The notes under the pieces are model-generated. The model was not told the DNA's origin, did not search any database, and saw only the letters and a program-made list of their open reading frames with translations. Source: Paramarasmius palmivorus (Eukaryota; Basidiomycota; Agaricomycetes; Agaricales; Marasmiaceae). From it: 64,000 bases of DNA. The number at the start of each line of letters is the position of its first letter. Positions within the stretch are counted from its first letter, which is position 1. Below, piece by piece: positions 53,101 through 64,000 of this stretch. A program made the position numbers and the translations under genes. The stretch lies in the NCBI GenBank assembly GCA_037176845.1, contig JAYKXP010000006.1, positions 868,001 to 932,000 of the forward strand. The letters are read 5' to 3'.

Positions 53101-56100
53101 AAGGGGGAAAGGGCAGATAGGAACGAGCTCAGATTACAGGTTAACGTTGAGGCTGGGATTGAATCCGAGGATTCTCTTTCGAGAGGTACGTGTTCGCAAT
53201 CTTTTTGGTCAGGTCGACTCAGTGCATGACAAGTCTCGAACGTAGGACTTCTGACATCCTGATCCTGAATGAAGCCCACTCTAGCTGCAATCACTTCCGA
53301 TTATCCAACATCAACGTATAACGGGCGGTCATGCATCTCGGTAGTTTGCAACCACCGCAGTTATATCTGCCTCGTAATCCACGAAAGTTCTGCCAATCAA
53401 CATGCAAGGGAATCAAGTTTTCCATAGAACTGGAATCTTTATGTTACTCTCCATGCATCTTGCTGCGGTCCCTGGCGCTCAATTCTCGATTTAGATGAAG
53501 CAAAATTGTTTCACCATCTCCAAGAATATAGTTCTAGAGCAGTCTATCAGGTCGTTCGTCATCAACCCCACTGGCTGCCGTTGAACCGCGTTCATAAGAC
53601 GGGATTCGTGTGGTTCTTGGCCCATGGGGCTCTATTATTGGGCATTTGGTGAGTCGACGAAACGTTCTCGATCCAAAATGCTCGTCCTTCAAACAAAGTT
53701 TGGCAAGGTGCATGCCTGCACTGAGCAGGCCACGACAGGCTCTATGGTACCAGGAGTGGGCAAAGCTGGACAGTAATCGGCATGTTACTGGTAAGTTAGC
53801 TAATCCTCGGATGTCAATTTCATGTCCAAAATTTCCCCGCAAATAGCTCGGACTCGTTGTATGCCGTGGCACTAGACTGGCACTCTAACTCGCTATTGGG
53901 CCACCCCTCTAGGTCGTGTGCGCATTTGTTCACCACAGATCATCGAACTCCCCCACACTTGATTGGATCCCACGACTCATGGCATGTGAAGGACTTCTCG
54001 GGCGTACTAGAGCGACCTCTGAAACGACGCATACCCCATGATGGAATAATTGAGGCCGGACAAATGACAGTTCTGTTGATCTTGGGTGTGACTCGCTACT
54101 ATTCAGTGTAATGTGCTTTTCTGCAATCATTACAGGTACTTACCCACTATCGGCAGAAGCAATGACAGTTTATCAGCCTAATAAAGCCCGATGCTAATTA
54201 TGCCTGATTTCAGCTGTATGTATGGGATATGTCCCATTAGTTTCACCAGTGGCGCGCAGCTCACGGCTCGTAAGATGTGGGACATGTTCCGGTTTAATGC
54301 GAACGGAAAAACATGAATAGGGAATGGAAACTTTCGTTACACGGTCCCTCACCTCTTTTTTCTGCATTCCCATTGAGACGCGAGCGGTACCGGTATACCC
54401 TTCTTCCGTCATTCCAGAGTGGGTGCTTGGTATGTTTCACGCCGTTCTTCCGACCCTCAGGTATAGACCCTTTGACAGATTCGTTACTTTCGCCTCCGAG
54501 AAGCTTGAGATGGCATGCTTCTTTCCTCGACCAGAGGCACTCGATAGCTATCCTCGCGATAGCAACCTAAAACATCATGTATCATGGCTGAAGCTTCTTG
54601 TCGTCATCCGGAGACCGTGGGCCACAGCTTACCACAACCCGTTTCCATAAATCTCCATGGTCTATCTGTGGACCCCACAAAGCTCTTCGATGTCATAGAA
54701 TCGACGTCTCCTCAACTGTTCCGCAAAAATCGAGACTTTCATTAGGGTGTTTTCGACTTCTCAGGTCCTAAGCTTCCCCACAGTTCTAAACTAGACCCTG
54801 GTCTGGGGTATCAACAATTAGGAAATGATGTGGCGTTTTCCGAATTCACAACCCCTCGGTCTCCGAGCTGGTATCATTGATAGCTTCCCGTCTTTCTCAC
54901 CTATACATACTTGGATGCCGGGACGAACGAAGGCGGAGGAAGCATATGGCGCTGGTAGGTGTCCAATTGAAGGATCATGCGCTCGCGCCATTCACTCCGC
55001 TATCATTCAGTTTTACTTTCGCACCTTTCCCGACAGCAGCCTCTTCGACGACACTCCACCTTCGCCACCGATATTGTCCGCCCCTACATCCGAGACTCCT
55101 CTGCACTCCGTTGACCAGGCACCTTCGGATCGAGCATGCTATCACGACAAGGGTAATCAGTATTCAAAACCACACTCGGAAACAGTTTCCGACCATACCT
55201 AAGGGAGAAAATCGGTCGACGTGCCAGGGTCAGAACATACTGCCTGTAGAAACGGCTTGGGAACGGCGGCGGTGGCAAGGTTTACTCGGTAAACGACCCC
55301 CTTCAGCTCGCCGCCGGGTACAGGAAGACCTCAGGAACTAGAAATTGCGCTACACAACCTTCTGGCTTTAGCGAGTCTCTCAAACTCCACCTCCGACTCC
55401 GAGGCACAAAATCAGGGACTCTCCCTCTAACACCTTTGCTCGGTCTACTGTACTACACTGCTTCAAACTATTCCTTCCGACTGTCCTACTGCTAAACATG
55501 CTAGTCGTAGAACTTCATCAGCACCGGGTTTCATTGAGAAGGCTGAAGGCATCCAAAGGGTTATCTATATGTGGAATAGGTTGAGTTACGGTTTGCGGAC
55601 CGCATCATTGACCAGAACCAGAGACGGGGACCTCAAAGCGAAGTGTCACTGATAGTCGTAAGTGTTCGCTGAATTGCTCTTCTGTTCTCAAGTGTAACAC
55701 GCATCTTTCTGCAGCTCAGGGACTCTTCGATTTGACCCATTTCCGAAAAATGATCGGATGACGAGCCGTTATCTGTCAATAAGTGAGGCCCGGAGGTCTT
55801 CATTGTGCGTGGCACTGAGGATTGACCTAGCGTTTCCACAGCTGTTCATTTTCCTGAGGTGACCCGACGACCTGTAGACACCTATTCAAGTGTGGTATAT
55901 GGTATCAGTCTCTTGCTGGTGTCCGAGTCAACCTAATCAAAAGCATTTTGGTGTTCGGCCAAGCACGCGGCTCGGAAATTGCTCTTGATACACTGAATAA
56001 ATGATACTAATGATTTGTTCAGGGAATCTTCTTTCCAGGGAAATCAAGAATCCCTATGTACGTTAAAATCGGGAGGAGTTGGCTGATAGTACAGTCGTTC

Positions 56101-57274
56101 CCTATCAAGTTAAATTGAAGGGTCGTTGAAGACTTTCGGTAAGCAGGATATGTTTGGTTAGTTCTCTACGGATTATTTTTGTTTGATGAGCAATGGATCA
56201 TTGAAGGTTGATTGGAAACTGATGCAACTGCTCTCCGACATTCCAAATGGAATGCTTTTGTTGAAAGTCACGTACAAGTCTTGTAGTACACACCGTTCTT
56301 GAAGATCCCTTTTCAGGCGCATGGCATGAAAGGGAATATTGTGCTGTTCTAGTTATCGACTGGCATAGTGACGACCAACGAGCGCTTATTCTCGGTTACA
56401 GTAGCGCTCAAACAGCAACGTGACCGTTCATGAATGCATGACGTTCAACTACCGACATCACTTAGCAACTTTGGCTCTCTGTCAACTGCATCTGCCATGG
56501 CACTCTTAGCCAAGTCGCCGACCTCACATTCTACACCGACGAAAAATACCTCTGATAATGGGCAGTATTATACTACGGACTCAGGATACTACACCCTTTC
56601 TCCAAGGACACCGTCGTATTGCATATGACAGCCTTCAGCACATCCAGCGAAGTTCTCGGCCAACAATTTCAGATGACGTTGAAGTAGGGCTTTGCACAAT
56701 CCTCAGTGACTTTATCCGAACTTTTTGCTATCTTCACACCTACGGCATTCAAGGTGCGCCATTCTGCTATTGGATGACAGACGAGCCGGCGGTTTACTTT
56801 TGTAGTAATTTCCAGGACGTTTGACCATGCACGCTTTTGCCTTTCAAAGGAAATGTTCCAAAATCCCACCTTCATCGCCGATTCATCACCCCGGCAGTGG
56901 TGTTCCACAATAGCCATCACCCAACACTTGAAATATCGGCCATGAACATCCTCCTTTAACCCTCGTTAGTCCTGCTTTCGCAAGTAGGCATCAACTCCAG
57001 TTTCTTGTCGCCCGGTAGCTGAAGGTTATTTTACGTGTTTGGAACATAGGACCAGGTCTTGTGAGCAGATCGGATTTGCTTTCTGTGGCATGGATGTCAA
57101 TGTTCAATGTTGATTCTCAGCAGCACCGACTATCTTCTGTGATTATGTGAAATATCAATATTTACCTGCTTGCAGATCGCCTCAATCGATAAGGTGCTAA
57201 ATAGTCGCCCTCCGTATTCACGATATGTACTGATCATCTTTATCAGATGTAGGAGCCTGCTGAATTAGACTGCT
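50112..57274. other. Gene-poor region
   Basis: Seven kilobases with only short ORFs and no recognised domain. ORFs at 54.8-55.3 kb are Pro/Ser/Arg-rich in two overlapping frames and look like composition effects. No transposon ends seen. Confidence 0.45.
51901..51918. repeat. T9A9 perfect palindrome
   Basis: Nine T followed by nine A, a perfect inverted repeat with no spacer, in the gene-poor region. This is rigid or nucleosome-disfavouring DNA, possibly a bidirectional poly(A)-type element. Confidence 0.7.
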
Positions 57275-57280
57275 TATATA
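57275..57280 (+). promoter_or_regulatory. TATA-like element of the FKBP gene
   Basis: TATATA in the context GCTTATATAGG, 49 nt upstream of the ATG at 57324. Confidence 0.5.
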
Positions 57281-57323
57281 GGAAGGCAGGCAGCGTCCGT
57301 AGACTCGTGTACATTCTCCCATC

Positions 57324-57916
57324 ATGGTTAGTCCTGCAACACCTCTCCAGTCTCATAGTTGATGGAATTGACAGAGTGTAACAATACAAATTGTTAGGCC
57401 GGGTGATGAAAGGACATTTCCACGGGCAGGTGGTACGTCTTCTACCTATGTTTAATTGAAACTACCTATTGATTACTGGATCGTCTTTAGACATAGTGAG
57501 CATACACTATGTTGGAACGTTGGAGGATGGTTCAAAGTTTGACTCCAGCTTTGACCGGTAAGAATCGCGCACTTCCGACGCATGGGCTTCTTTATCAACA
57601 GCACCAGTGGACGGCCGTTTCAGGTTGAACTTGGTTCAAATACTGTCATAAAAGGGTGGGAAGAAGGTGAGCCTTACCCTAAGCATCATAACGACACGCG
57701 CTCAAGATCTTTCAGGTGTTTTACGGCTGTCCAAAGGGGAGAAAGCTATCCTAACCATCCCACCGGATTTGGTGCGTTTCGGCAAACCTAATCTCAACCC
57801 ATTGCTCACATGCCATCAAGGCGTATGGTGACCGTGGTGTACCACCGCTCATTCCCCCGAATGCCACTCTCAATTTCGAGATGGAGCTTTTGGAGATTCA
57901 CAGACCAGTGTCGTAG
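57324..57916 (+). CDS. fpr1: FKBP12-type peptidyl-prolyl isomerase
   Basis: Six exons (57324-57326, 57375-57432, 57491-57557, 57608-57666, 57716-57771, 57821-57916) give 112 residues, the usual size for a single-domain cytosolic FKBP. It catalyses cis-trans isomerisation at proline and is the FK506/rapamycin receptor in fungi. Family residues are present: [41 protein letters not shown] with the pocket Trp (60), LTIPPDLAYG and [17 protein letters not shown]. The position of FKBP12 His87 is Val here. Exon 1 contains only the ATG. The reading of all joins is in frame and needs no correction. There is no signal peptide. Confidence 0.95.
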
Positions 57917-58555
57917 CTTGTCCTGTCGCACCTAACCACTATGTCGCCTCTCTTATGCCATTCCTTTTCTTGGGTCGTCGTCATTCCACCTGATACAATG
58001 GGCCTCGAATGGTTCTGGTACGCATGTCCTTGGCCAGATCATTGAATGATTATCGCTTCATCGCAAAGTATTCGGGTGCTTCCCCGGAGCTTCTGTTGCT
58101 GACCATCAATGGCTACCACCTAGTTTGTTTAGGCTCTTTCTGGTGAGCATTATCCGACGAATTATCCATTGGGCCCTACTTTTACCGTCAAAGACTTCCC
58201 AAGTCTGCTTCTTCGGTGCGAACCTCCATGGGTGTCATTCAGACGACCATCTGAAGGCAGCGTTGGGATCATTCTCATGAAGGTCACCAACCTTAGTTCT
58301 GAACATGATGTATCTAGCGGCGCATGAACTGGTGTTCAGTTTCCCATGTGAACTCATTGATGCAATGGACTTAGATTCTCAACTAACGCTATTCATGTGC
58401 AACGTTGACCAGAGGAAGAGGAGAAAAGTGTCTATTTGGTCAAGAAACCGCCACATCGGTATGTGACCTTTGTTATTCCTCTTTCAAGCCGTGACGCAGT
58501 TGAACGCGGTTAAAATAGCGCATGGATGCTGCAGGAGTCCTCATCCCACTCAGCC
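57917..58555. other. Intergenic, no gene seen
   Basis: Between tandem plus-strand genes. Short ORFs only. It includes the GH128 promoter, with no clear TATA. Confidence 0.45.
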
Positions 58556-59590
58556 ATGCTCTTCAAGACTCAGTTAGCTCTCTTCGTTAGCTTGCTAGCC
58601 ATCGAAATATGCGCGGCAAAGAATCCGAAACGTGGCCTCACCTTTTGCTCCAGCAACCCCCAGGATATCTTGAAGGCTAACCAAACCACAAGCGTGATTT
58701 CCTGGCAATATAATTGGGGAAACTCCCCACCAGATTATCTCGCTTCCTCTGGGATCCCTTACGTGCCCATGCAATGGGGAGCAGGCGGTATCACCAACTT
58801 TTCGACGGTGGTTAAGGCCCAGAAGGCGACGAGTATACTGGTGAGGACGCTGTCGCCAAGAAATGCACGTACTTACATTGCGTAGGCTTTTAATGAACCA
58901 GATCTCGCGGCCCAGTCCAACATGAGCCCAACAGATGCGTCTAAGCTGTGGCAAGAATATATCCAGCCGTTGAAGACATCTGGACTCCGCCTCGGTGCTC
59001 CTGCTGTCACGAATGCACCTACTGGGCGAGAGTGGCTCGCCCAGTTTTTGGGTAATTGCCCTGCTTGTCGACCTGACTTCATACCGCTACACTGGTAAAT
59101 AAGCGAGGTTTATCTACCTTCAATGAATGGTGCTGACCAAGACTTGTCTCGACAGGTATGGTGACAACATTGGGGCATTCTACGATTATATCTGGGCTAT
59201 CCATGGCGAATTTCCCGACTATCCCATCTGGATCACCGAATTTGCTACCACTTCCTCGGATGATGCTAGTGAGCTAGTCATCGTTCAGACATAATAAAAA
59301 AATGAATGCTAAATGCCTTCCAGCGGTGCTTGATTTCATGAAGCAGACAATCCAGTATCTTGATACATTGGACTTTGTCGAGCGGTACGCATGGTTCGGG
59401 TTCTTCGTACGTGTTCCGCTTCAATGTAGTGCTATATTCTTACCGTAGGATACAGCGCAAAGAGTCGGGCTCGCATTACAGTAAGAGATAATCCAGCAGA
59501 CCACGAACAGCACTGAAATTATCATTAACAGATCTTCTGGATGAACATGGCGAGGTAAACGACCTTGGACGCGTCTATCTGTACAGCTAA
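58556..59590 (+). CDS. Secreted GH128 endo-beta-1,3-glucanase (Asl1-like)
   Basis: Six exons (58556-58840, 58886-59094, 59156-59268, 59324-59406, 59456-59480, 59532-59590) give 257 residues. Residues 1-21 are a signal peptide (LALFVSLLAIEICAA). The TIM-barrel glycosyl-hydrolase domain shows RGLTFCSSNPQDIL, ISWQYNWGNSPPDYL, YVPMQWG, LAFNEPDLAAQSNMSPTDA, WLAQFLGNCPACRPDFIPLH, PIWITEFATTSSDD and YAWFGFF. The Glu in FNEPD and the Glu in ITEFA are the expected acid/base and nucleophile. GH128 was founded on GLU1 of the shiitake mushroom, linked to cell-wall lysis in fruiting bodies, so wall remodelling is likely. Exon 5 is only 25 nt; its acceptor (GGATACAG) was chosen because it restores the KESGSHYNLLD frame. 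Confidence 0.92.
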
Positions 59591-60506
59591 ATTATCCTTC
59601 TCGCCTCTGTCGTGTACTATTATAATTCTCCTAAACAAACTGACGATGCTTTGACGTGGCGATTGAATTTCGGGTGCCGACGGTAAAGGGCAGACTCAAT
59701 GGATGCTCTTCGAGAAGAGAACGTGAATCTGGGGTGTAATGCATCGAGCCTATCCCAGACGTGGCACAACCAGGTTGTTGGCACTCGGCATGAAGCTGGT
59801 GTACCGAAAATGTATGCATCTACGAGGTCGAGGATTTGTCTTCAGGCTTTTGTGTTTGGATAAATTTCTCTTCCTCAGGGGATAGTGTCATGAACGATGC
59901 CTTTTGTCGTGCTACCCAACGACGAACCTTGAATTAGACGTTAGCCCTGTCACTGAAAAGGAAGTTTGGTCGTACCGGCTGGAAAACATGGTCGTGATCT
60001 CCATAGTCCTGAATGAAGACGAAGTAGATACCAATGCCTACATTCCCAAGTCAGCTCGTGAGGCGTACATGGAATTCGATGCTGAAAACGATACCTGGAA
60101 TTAAGCAATACGAAACGAGCCTCGACAAACTATAAACCCATGGCGGACGAAAATCAGAGGGTGTTGGGTCCTCAAACTTGTTCTTTCCATCTGACGCTGA
60201 CGGTGGTAATGCCAGGCTCCTTCGAGTTGACTGCAACAAGGGTCTCTGACGTATAAGAGGACCAAAGCTTCTGAGCAACATGAGTTTACGAGGTCAAGCT
60301 TTCGCGCCGGTTTCTGTTCTCGCGAGGCAAAAAGTAAAAGGTCACACGCATTGCCTCTTCCTCTCATTCTGTGGTCACAAGTTGCTCAGCTGAACCAAAC
60401 GATGACATCTTCGAGTCCCCTGGGGCCCTATTAAAGTCTCAAGAAGCCCAAGAAGGAACCTATCCTGTTCTCCCCCAGATTCGCAGCGGAAAATACCTCT
60501 GCAATC
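59591..60506. other. Intergenic; one doubtful small ORF
   Basis: ORF 59904-60104 (66 codons, ending AREAYMEFDAENDTWN) looks protein-like but has no family and no start context. Otherwise nothing seen. Contains the aldolase promoter. Confidence 0.4.
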
Positions 60507-61838
60507 ATGGACACAGACGAAAACGGCGCAGTTCCCAACACTTTCAGTGCAGCCTCGAACTTGTTTTCGACCACGGATGACGCCCCAGAGATCAAATCAG
60601 CTGGATTAAATACCTTTATCGCTCCTCATCATTCGTCGTCCGTAGCAAACGAGTTGATCGAGACCGCCAAAACTCTAGTTTATCCTCGTGGCCGTGGAAT
60701 CTACGCTACAGATGAAAGCCCGGACGTTATTGAGGCCGCATTCGTTGCTTCCGGAAAAGACAAAGCAAAGGATGAAGCAGAAGCATTGAACAGCAGGAAA
60801 GACTGGAGAGAGGCGATTTATGAAGCTGTACCTTCTGGTGCGTTCAGACTATACACATCTGCGCTATACATCCTCACCGTCTTACAGAACACATTTCCGG
60901 AGTCATTCTATACGCCGAGACACTATTGGACTTCAAACTAGGGAACATACTCGCTAAGAAAGGTGTCATTGTTGGGGTCCGAGCCAATGGCGAACTTGCA
61001 CCCATGCCTGCATCTCCTTTCGAATTCATCGTTCAGGGCCTGGATGATTTGTTGCCCAAGTTACAAGCAGCTCGCGCAGCCGGCGCCAGATTCTCCAAGT
61101 GGCGAGTTCCCATTGCATGCACAAGTGTCGCCCTCGGTCTACCCTCTCAGACATCGCTCGATATTCAGGCAGAGACGCTTGCTCTCTATGCTTCAATCAG
61201 TCAACAAGCAGGTTTGGTACCCATTGTGGAACCCGATGTCGAGTTTTCAGCAGATGCTGATTTGGCAAGGAGTGTCGAAGTCCATCAAAAGGCCATTCGC
61301 CTGATTTATGATCGTTGCGCTAGCCATGGCGTGTTATTGGAAGGCGGGTTCTACGTTGTGTCCATACACGTCAATCTCATATTGATTCCTTGTTAGGTAC
61401 CCTCCTAAAGCCTTCGTACCCACAACCGGGATTGAAGCATCCATCCCGATCCAGCACATCCTCAAAGGATATCGCTCTTGCTACTGCATCGGTTATTGCC
61501 AACTCTGTACCTTCGGCGGTCGCTGGGGTTGTGTTCCTCTCCGGTAATTCATCTGGTATTCTACTTCCCGATACCGCGTTGCTTACCAGCATCATTTAGG
61601 CGGTCTTTCTACGCCAGTTGCACTTGATTATCTATCGGCATTGAACCAACTGGTCAACAACTCTCCTCCAACTTCTCCATTCACGAGACTTCCTCCATTG
61701 TCATACTCATATGGACGTGCTTTACAAGGAGAGGCCATTAGGAGCTGGGTTAATGGCGATAAGCAGGCAATGAAAGAAGCTCTTACTCGGGCTGCGTCGG
61801 GCTGTTGGCTTGCCGCTCAGGGTAAATTAGCGGAGTGA
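60507..61838 (+). CDS. Class I fructose-1,6-bisphosphate aldolase
   Basis: Exons 60507-60837, 60888-61343, 61397-61543 and 61600-61838 give 390 residues. The enzyme cleaves fructose 1,6-bisphosphate to DHAP and glyceraldehyde 3-phosphate through a Schiff base, without metal. Counterparts of the rabbit catalytic residues are D69 (ATDES, rabbit D33), K181 and R183 (FSKWR, K146), E225 (IVEPD, E187; the next acid is Asp instead of Glu189), K267 (LLEGTLLKP, Schiff-base K229), S311 (FLSGG, S271) and R351 (SYGRALQ, R303). Rabbit K107 is R142 here, and the C-terminal Tyr is missing (ends GKLAE). There is a 36-residue N-terminal extension without signal. Intron 2 (61344-61396) has a GC donor, required to read EGTLLKP. 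Fungal glycolysis normally uses a class II zinc aldolase, so this may be an accessory enzyme. Confidence 0.92.
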
Positions 61839-62634
61839 TCTGTAGGCGAAGATTGATAAAAAAGTGTACAGTATATGATCTATGATCATAGAATTTTTTA
61901 CGCCACCATTTAGAGACATCAAACTGGGTAACGAGAGCTCGGAGGACTGAAGATTCCTTTAGGATTCCGTGTTGATGGCAATATCACCAAAATCTTTCGA
62001 CTTGAGCTACCAATGTCCTCACAGTCTATCAAAGATACTTACATATAGAGGTGCCTGTGGCTGTTGAATCGAGAAGGGCCCATCGTTGCCTATCACTGTT
62101 CATCCATTTATCACCGTATGCGGGTTTTGTTGCCAGGCCCAAGTGCAGATCTTGACATTTGACGTCAAGTTCTAGTACTGCGCGTACCTTTTCGTCGACG
62201 GGTTTCAAACACCCCGTTTTTTTCAGCGCTCGCTGAATGCGATGTAATACCGCCAGGCCCAGCGAGCTCGGGAGAACCATCGTACATATGCGATCACACG
62301 TTCTCCGATCCTTGGTCAGACTTGCCTGTTCTTGGATTAGGACCTATTCGAGAAATTTACAGAGATTAAAGATCGAATCAGTGGATATTAGAAGCGGGTA
62401 CAATCGAAACCAGGCAGCCATATGGTCCCAAACTTCAATTTGGGAAAGTTCAAAGCATTGGGCGACAAACCGATCATATCCGCATGCATGCGAAAAGAGA
62501 GCATTGTTTGGCATATGCGATTGCGACGCGTGGGTCACTTAGAAGGTCGAGTGCAACGCGGTATTGACTGACCGGTAACGCACAATAGAATGTTTCTCGC
62601 AAGAGATACTGTGTATTCATTCTATGAGAATATC
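61839..62634. other. Gap between convergent genes; doubtful minus ORF
   Basis: A minus-strand ORF at 62029-62280 (LGLAVLHRIQRALKKTGC...) and one at 62344-62538 look partly protein-like but do not join into a model I can defend. No family recognised. Confidence 0.4.
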
Positions 62635-63516
62635 TCAAGGAGATAGCTTATCGATGTTCCATTGACCGGCAGACCCTTCTTCACGCAAATAACGAACACG
62701 GTCATGGAGACGCGAAGGTTTCCCGCACCAGAATTCGATTTCACTAGGTAGTCAGGGAGGATTCAGTACGATGTGACTAGAGTGAAAGAGGAAAGGATCA
62801 TACTTTGGAATAACTCTCCAACCTCCCCAGAAATCTGGTAGCGGAACTGAGCCTGTCTTGTCACCTTCGTGTACACCAAACTTTTCCTCTAATTTCTTCA
62901 GCCGCTCGTGCACTTCACCATCCTTCACTATAGTACTCTGCTTGCTTGCCCATGCCCCCAGCTGACTGCCCACTGGTCGCGTTTTGAAATACTCCTCACT
63001 CTCCTGACGGCTAACCTTCTCCACAGTCCCAACTACCCTGACTGATCTGTGAATCTCCCTCCAATAGAACACGAGAGCTGCATGGGGATTGGCCTCGAGT
63101 TCCTTGGACTTGCGGGAGGTGTAATTGGTGTAGAAAACGAAGCCACGAGAGTCGAGCTGCTTGAAGAGAACGATTCGAGCGGATGGTATTCCGTTTGGGG
63201 TGGCTGTCGATAGAGACATGGCTTCGGGTTCATGCACCCCTCCTTCTACCGCCTCTTTGAACCAAACATGGAACTGATCTAGTGGAGAAGGAAGAACATT
63301 TGTAGTGGAAAGATGGTCCGGAGTTTGGTATTGGTTATGAGGGAGAACCTGTATCTTGTCGGATGAAGGTTCGGATATAATCACGTCTGCCATGGTTGGT
63401 TTCTGACTGACGGCTATAGATATTCGTTCGGGTCTGAGTTGGCGAGGGTAGGTGGTGAAGGTTCTAGAAGCTCTGGCAGGAGAGACGCTGACTCGAACTC
63501 GGAACAGCGAAAGCAT
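62635..63516 (-). CDS. PDX3: Pyridoxamine-5'-phosphate oxidase
   Basis: Exons 63516-62804 and 62743-62635 give 273 residues. It oxidises pyridoxamine or pyridoxine 5'-phosphate to pyridoxal phosphate with FMN. Motifs: SARIVLFKQLDSRGFVFYT, NYTSRKSKELEANPHAAL, VFYWREIHRSVRVVGTVEKV, EEYFKTRPVGSQLGAWASKQ, DFWGGWRVIPN and the final exon IEFWCGKPSRLHDRVRYL...WNIDKLSP, all standard family blocks. The first 41 residues are Arg/Ser-rich without acids until Glu30 (MLSLFRVRVSVSPARASRTF), resembling a mitochondrial presequence. A second Met (residue 42, MADVIIS) would give a cytosolic form. Confidence 0.95.
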
Positions 63517-64000
63517 ATCGATTGTGAATGATGTAATGTCGCGATTCTTCCCTTTCTACCACCATGACTGCTAAATTGTCAAGAATTCAATGAATCTTTC
63601 AATGTATCTTCTTTGGCTCTTCTGGGAGACTGCGGGTATCATTTTCGGCTCAAAAGGACTGTTGAGCTAGAACCTCGTCAGAGGTTTTAGCGGCGCTTTC
63701 AAGGAATCCAGGTCATCAAAGTTGTTGCAAATCAACTTGCTACAAGGAGGAAACATCTTCAAATGATGGAGGGATGCTGAATCGAGAGTGCTGAGCCCCG
63801 GCTATCATTGCACTGGTACGCAAATTTCGGGAAGTGCAAGAGCTTGGGCACATAGCCGTATTCACCTGATGATGCTCGAGGTCTCGGTGAGCTGCGCTCT
63901 TCTGATCCTTGTTCATTAACCGACGCTTCCGATTTACCCAGCTGGCCAGCAGGTCAGCATTACAGGAAGCGAGGACGTACAAATATTATGCGTGCTCATC
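63517..64000. other. Right edge, unassigned
   Basis: Contains the PDX3 promoter and an 80-codon minus ORF (63740-63982) that may be the tail of a gene beyond the window. It has no recognisable domain. Confidence 0.35.

Noticed and set aside
54825..55341. Overlapping ORFs of 125 and 154 codons
   Set aside because: Two frames open over the same bases with only Pro/Ser/Arg composition; no motif or intron signal.
56360..56425. VTTNERLFSV reading, reminiscent of the hAT transposase C-terminus (SER.FS)
   Set aside because: The match covers about eight residues, no upstream transposase or DDE-type blocks were found, and the frame closes at once.
62029..62538. Minus-strand ORF pair considered as a gene
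   Set aside because: The two parts do not join by consensus splice sites into a frame with a recognisable domain.

Overview
The window is a piece of a basidiomycete (Agaricomycete-type) genome. Genes carry many short introns of about 42-60 nt. Two members of the mushroom-expanded seven-helix DUF6533/DUF6534 families, a GH128 glucanase and typical fungal housekeeping genes are present. Exon models come from reading splice signals against family reading frames, without transcripts or database searches.

Left part, 1-33.4 kb, is gene-dense. It holds the 3' half of deoxyhypusine hydroxylase; a secreted protein with a histone-H1-like basic tail (minus); a DUF6534 7-TM protein (minus); a TMA23-like G-patch protein (plus); a vWA protein (minus); the mitochondrial Rho GTPase Gem1/Miro (minus); an F-box/WD-repeat protein (plus); an SH3-RasGEF of Cdc25 type (minus); a small ORF; a linker-histone (H15) domain protein (plus); a DUF6533 7-TM protein (plus); two coiled-coil proteins (plus); Erv46 (minus); Vps45 (minus); a GSKIP-domain protein (plus); and an OGFr-domain protein (minus). 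Functions are mixed: translation-factor modification, ribosome biogenesis, Ras signalling, ER-Golgi and endosomal traffic, mitochondrial inheritance. I see no operon-like pathway cluster.

Middle part, 33.4-57.3 kb, is almost empty. The one convincing gene is an Ecl1-like zinc-binding protein at 46.9-48.3 kb. The rest has only short ORFs in all frames, a few exon-like relics, short direct repeats upstream of the Ecl1-like gene, and a striking cluster of TGAAGTCAT elements at 49.67-50.11 kb. I recognised no intact transposon, rRNA or tRNA.

Right part, 57.3-64 kb, is dense again: an FKBP12-type prolyl isomerase whose first exon codes only for Met, a secreted GH128 glucanase, a class I fructose-bisphosphate aldolase with catalytic residues largely intact, and pyridoxamine-phosphate oxidase.

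The most novel-looking item is the secreted protein at 984-2418. It joins a signal peptide and Kex2-like site to a His-Me-finger-like DHIVEL...NLV...N pattern and an 80-90 residue Lys/Ala/Pro tail.
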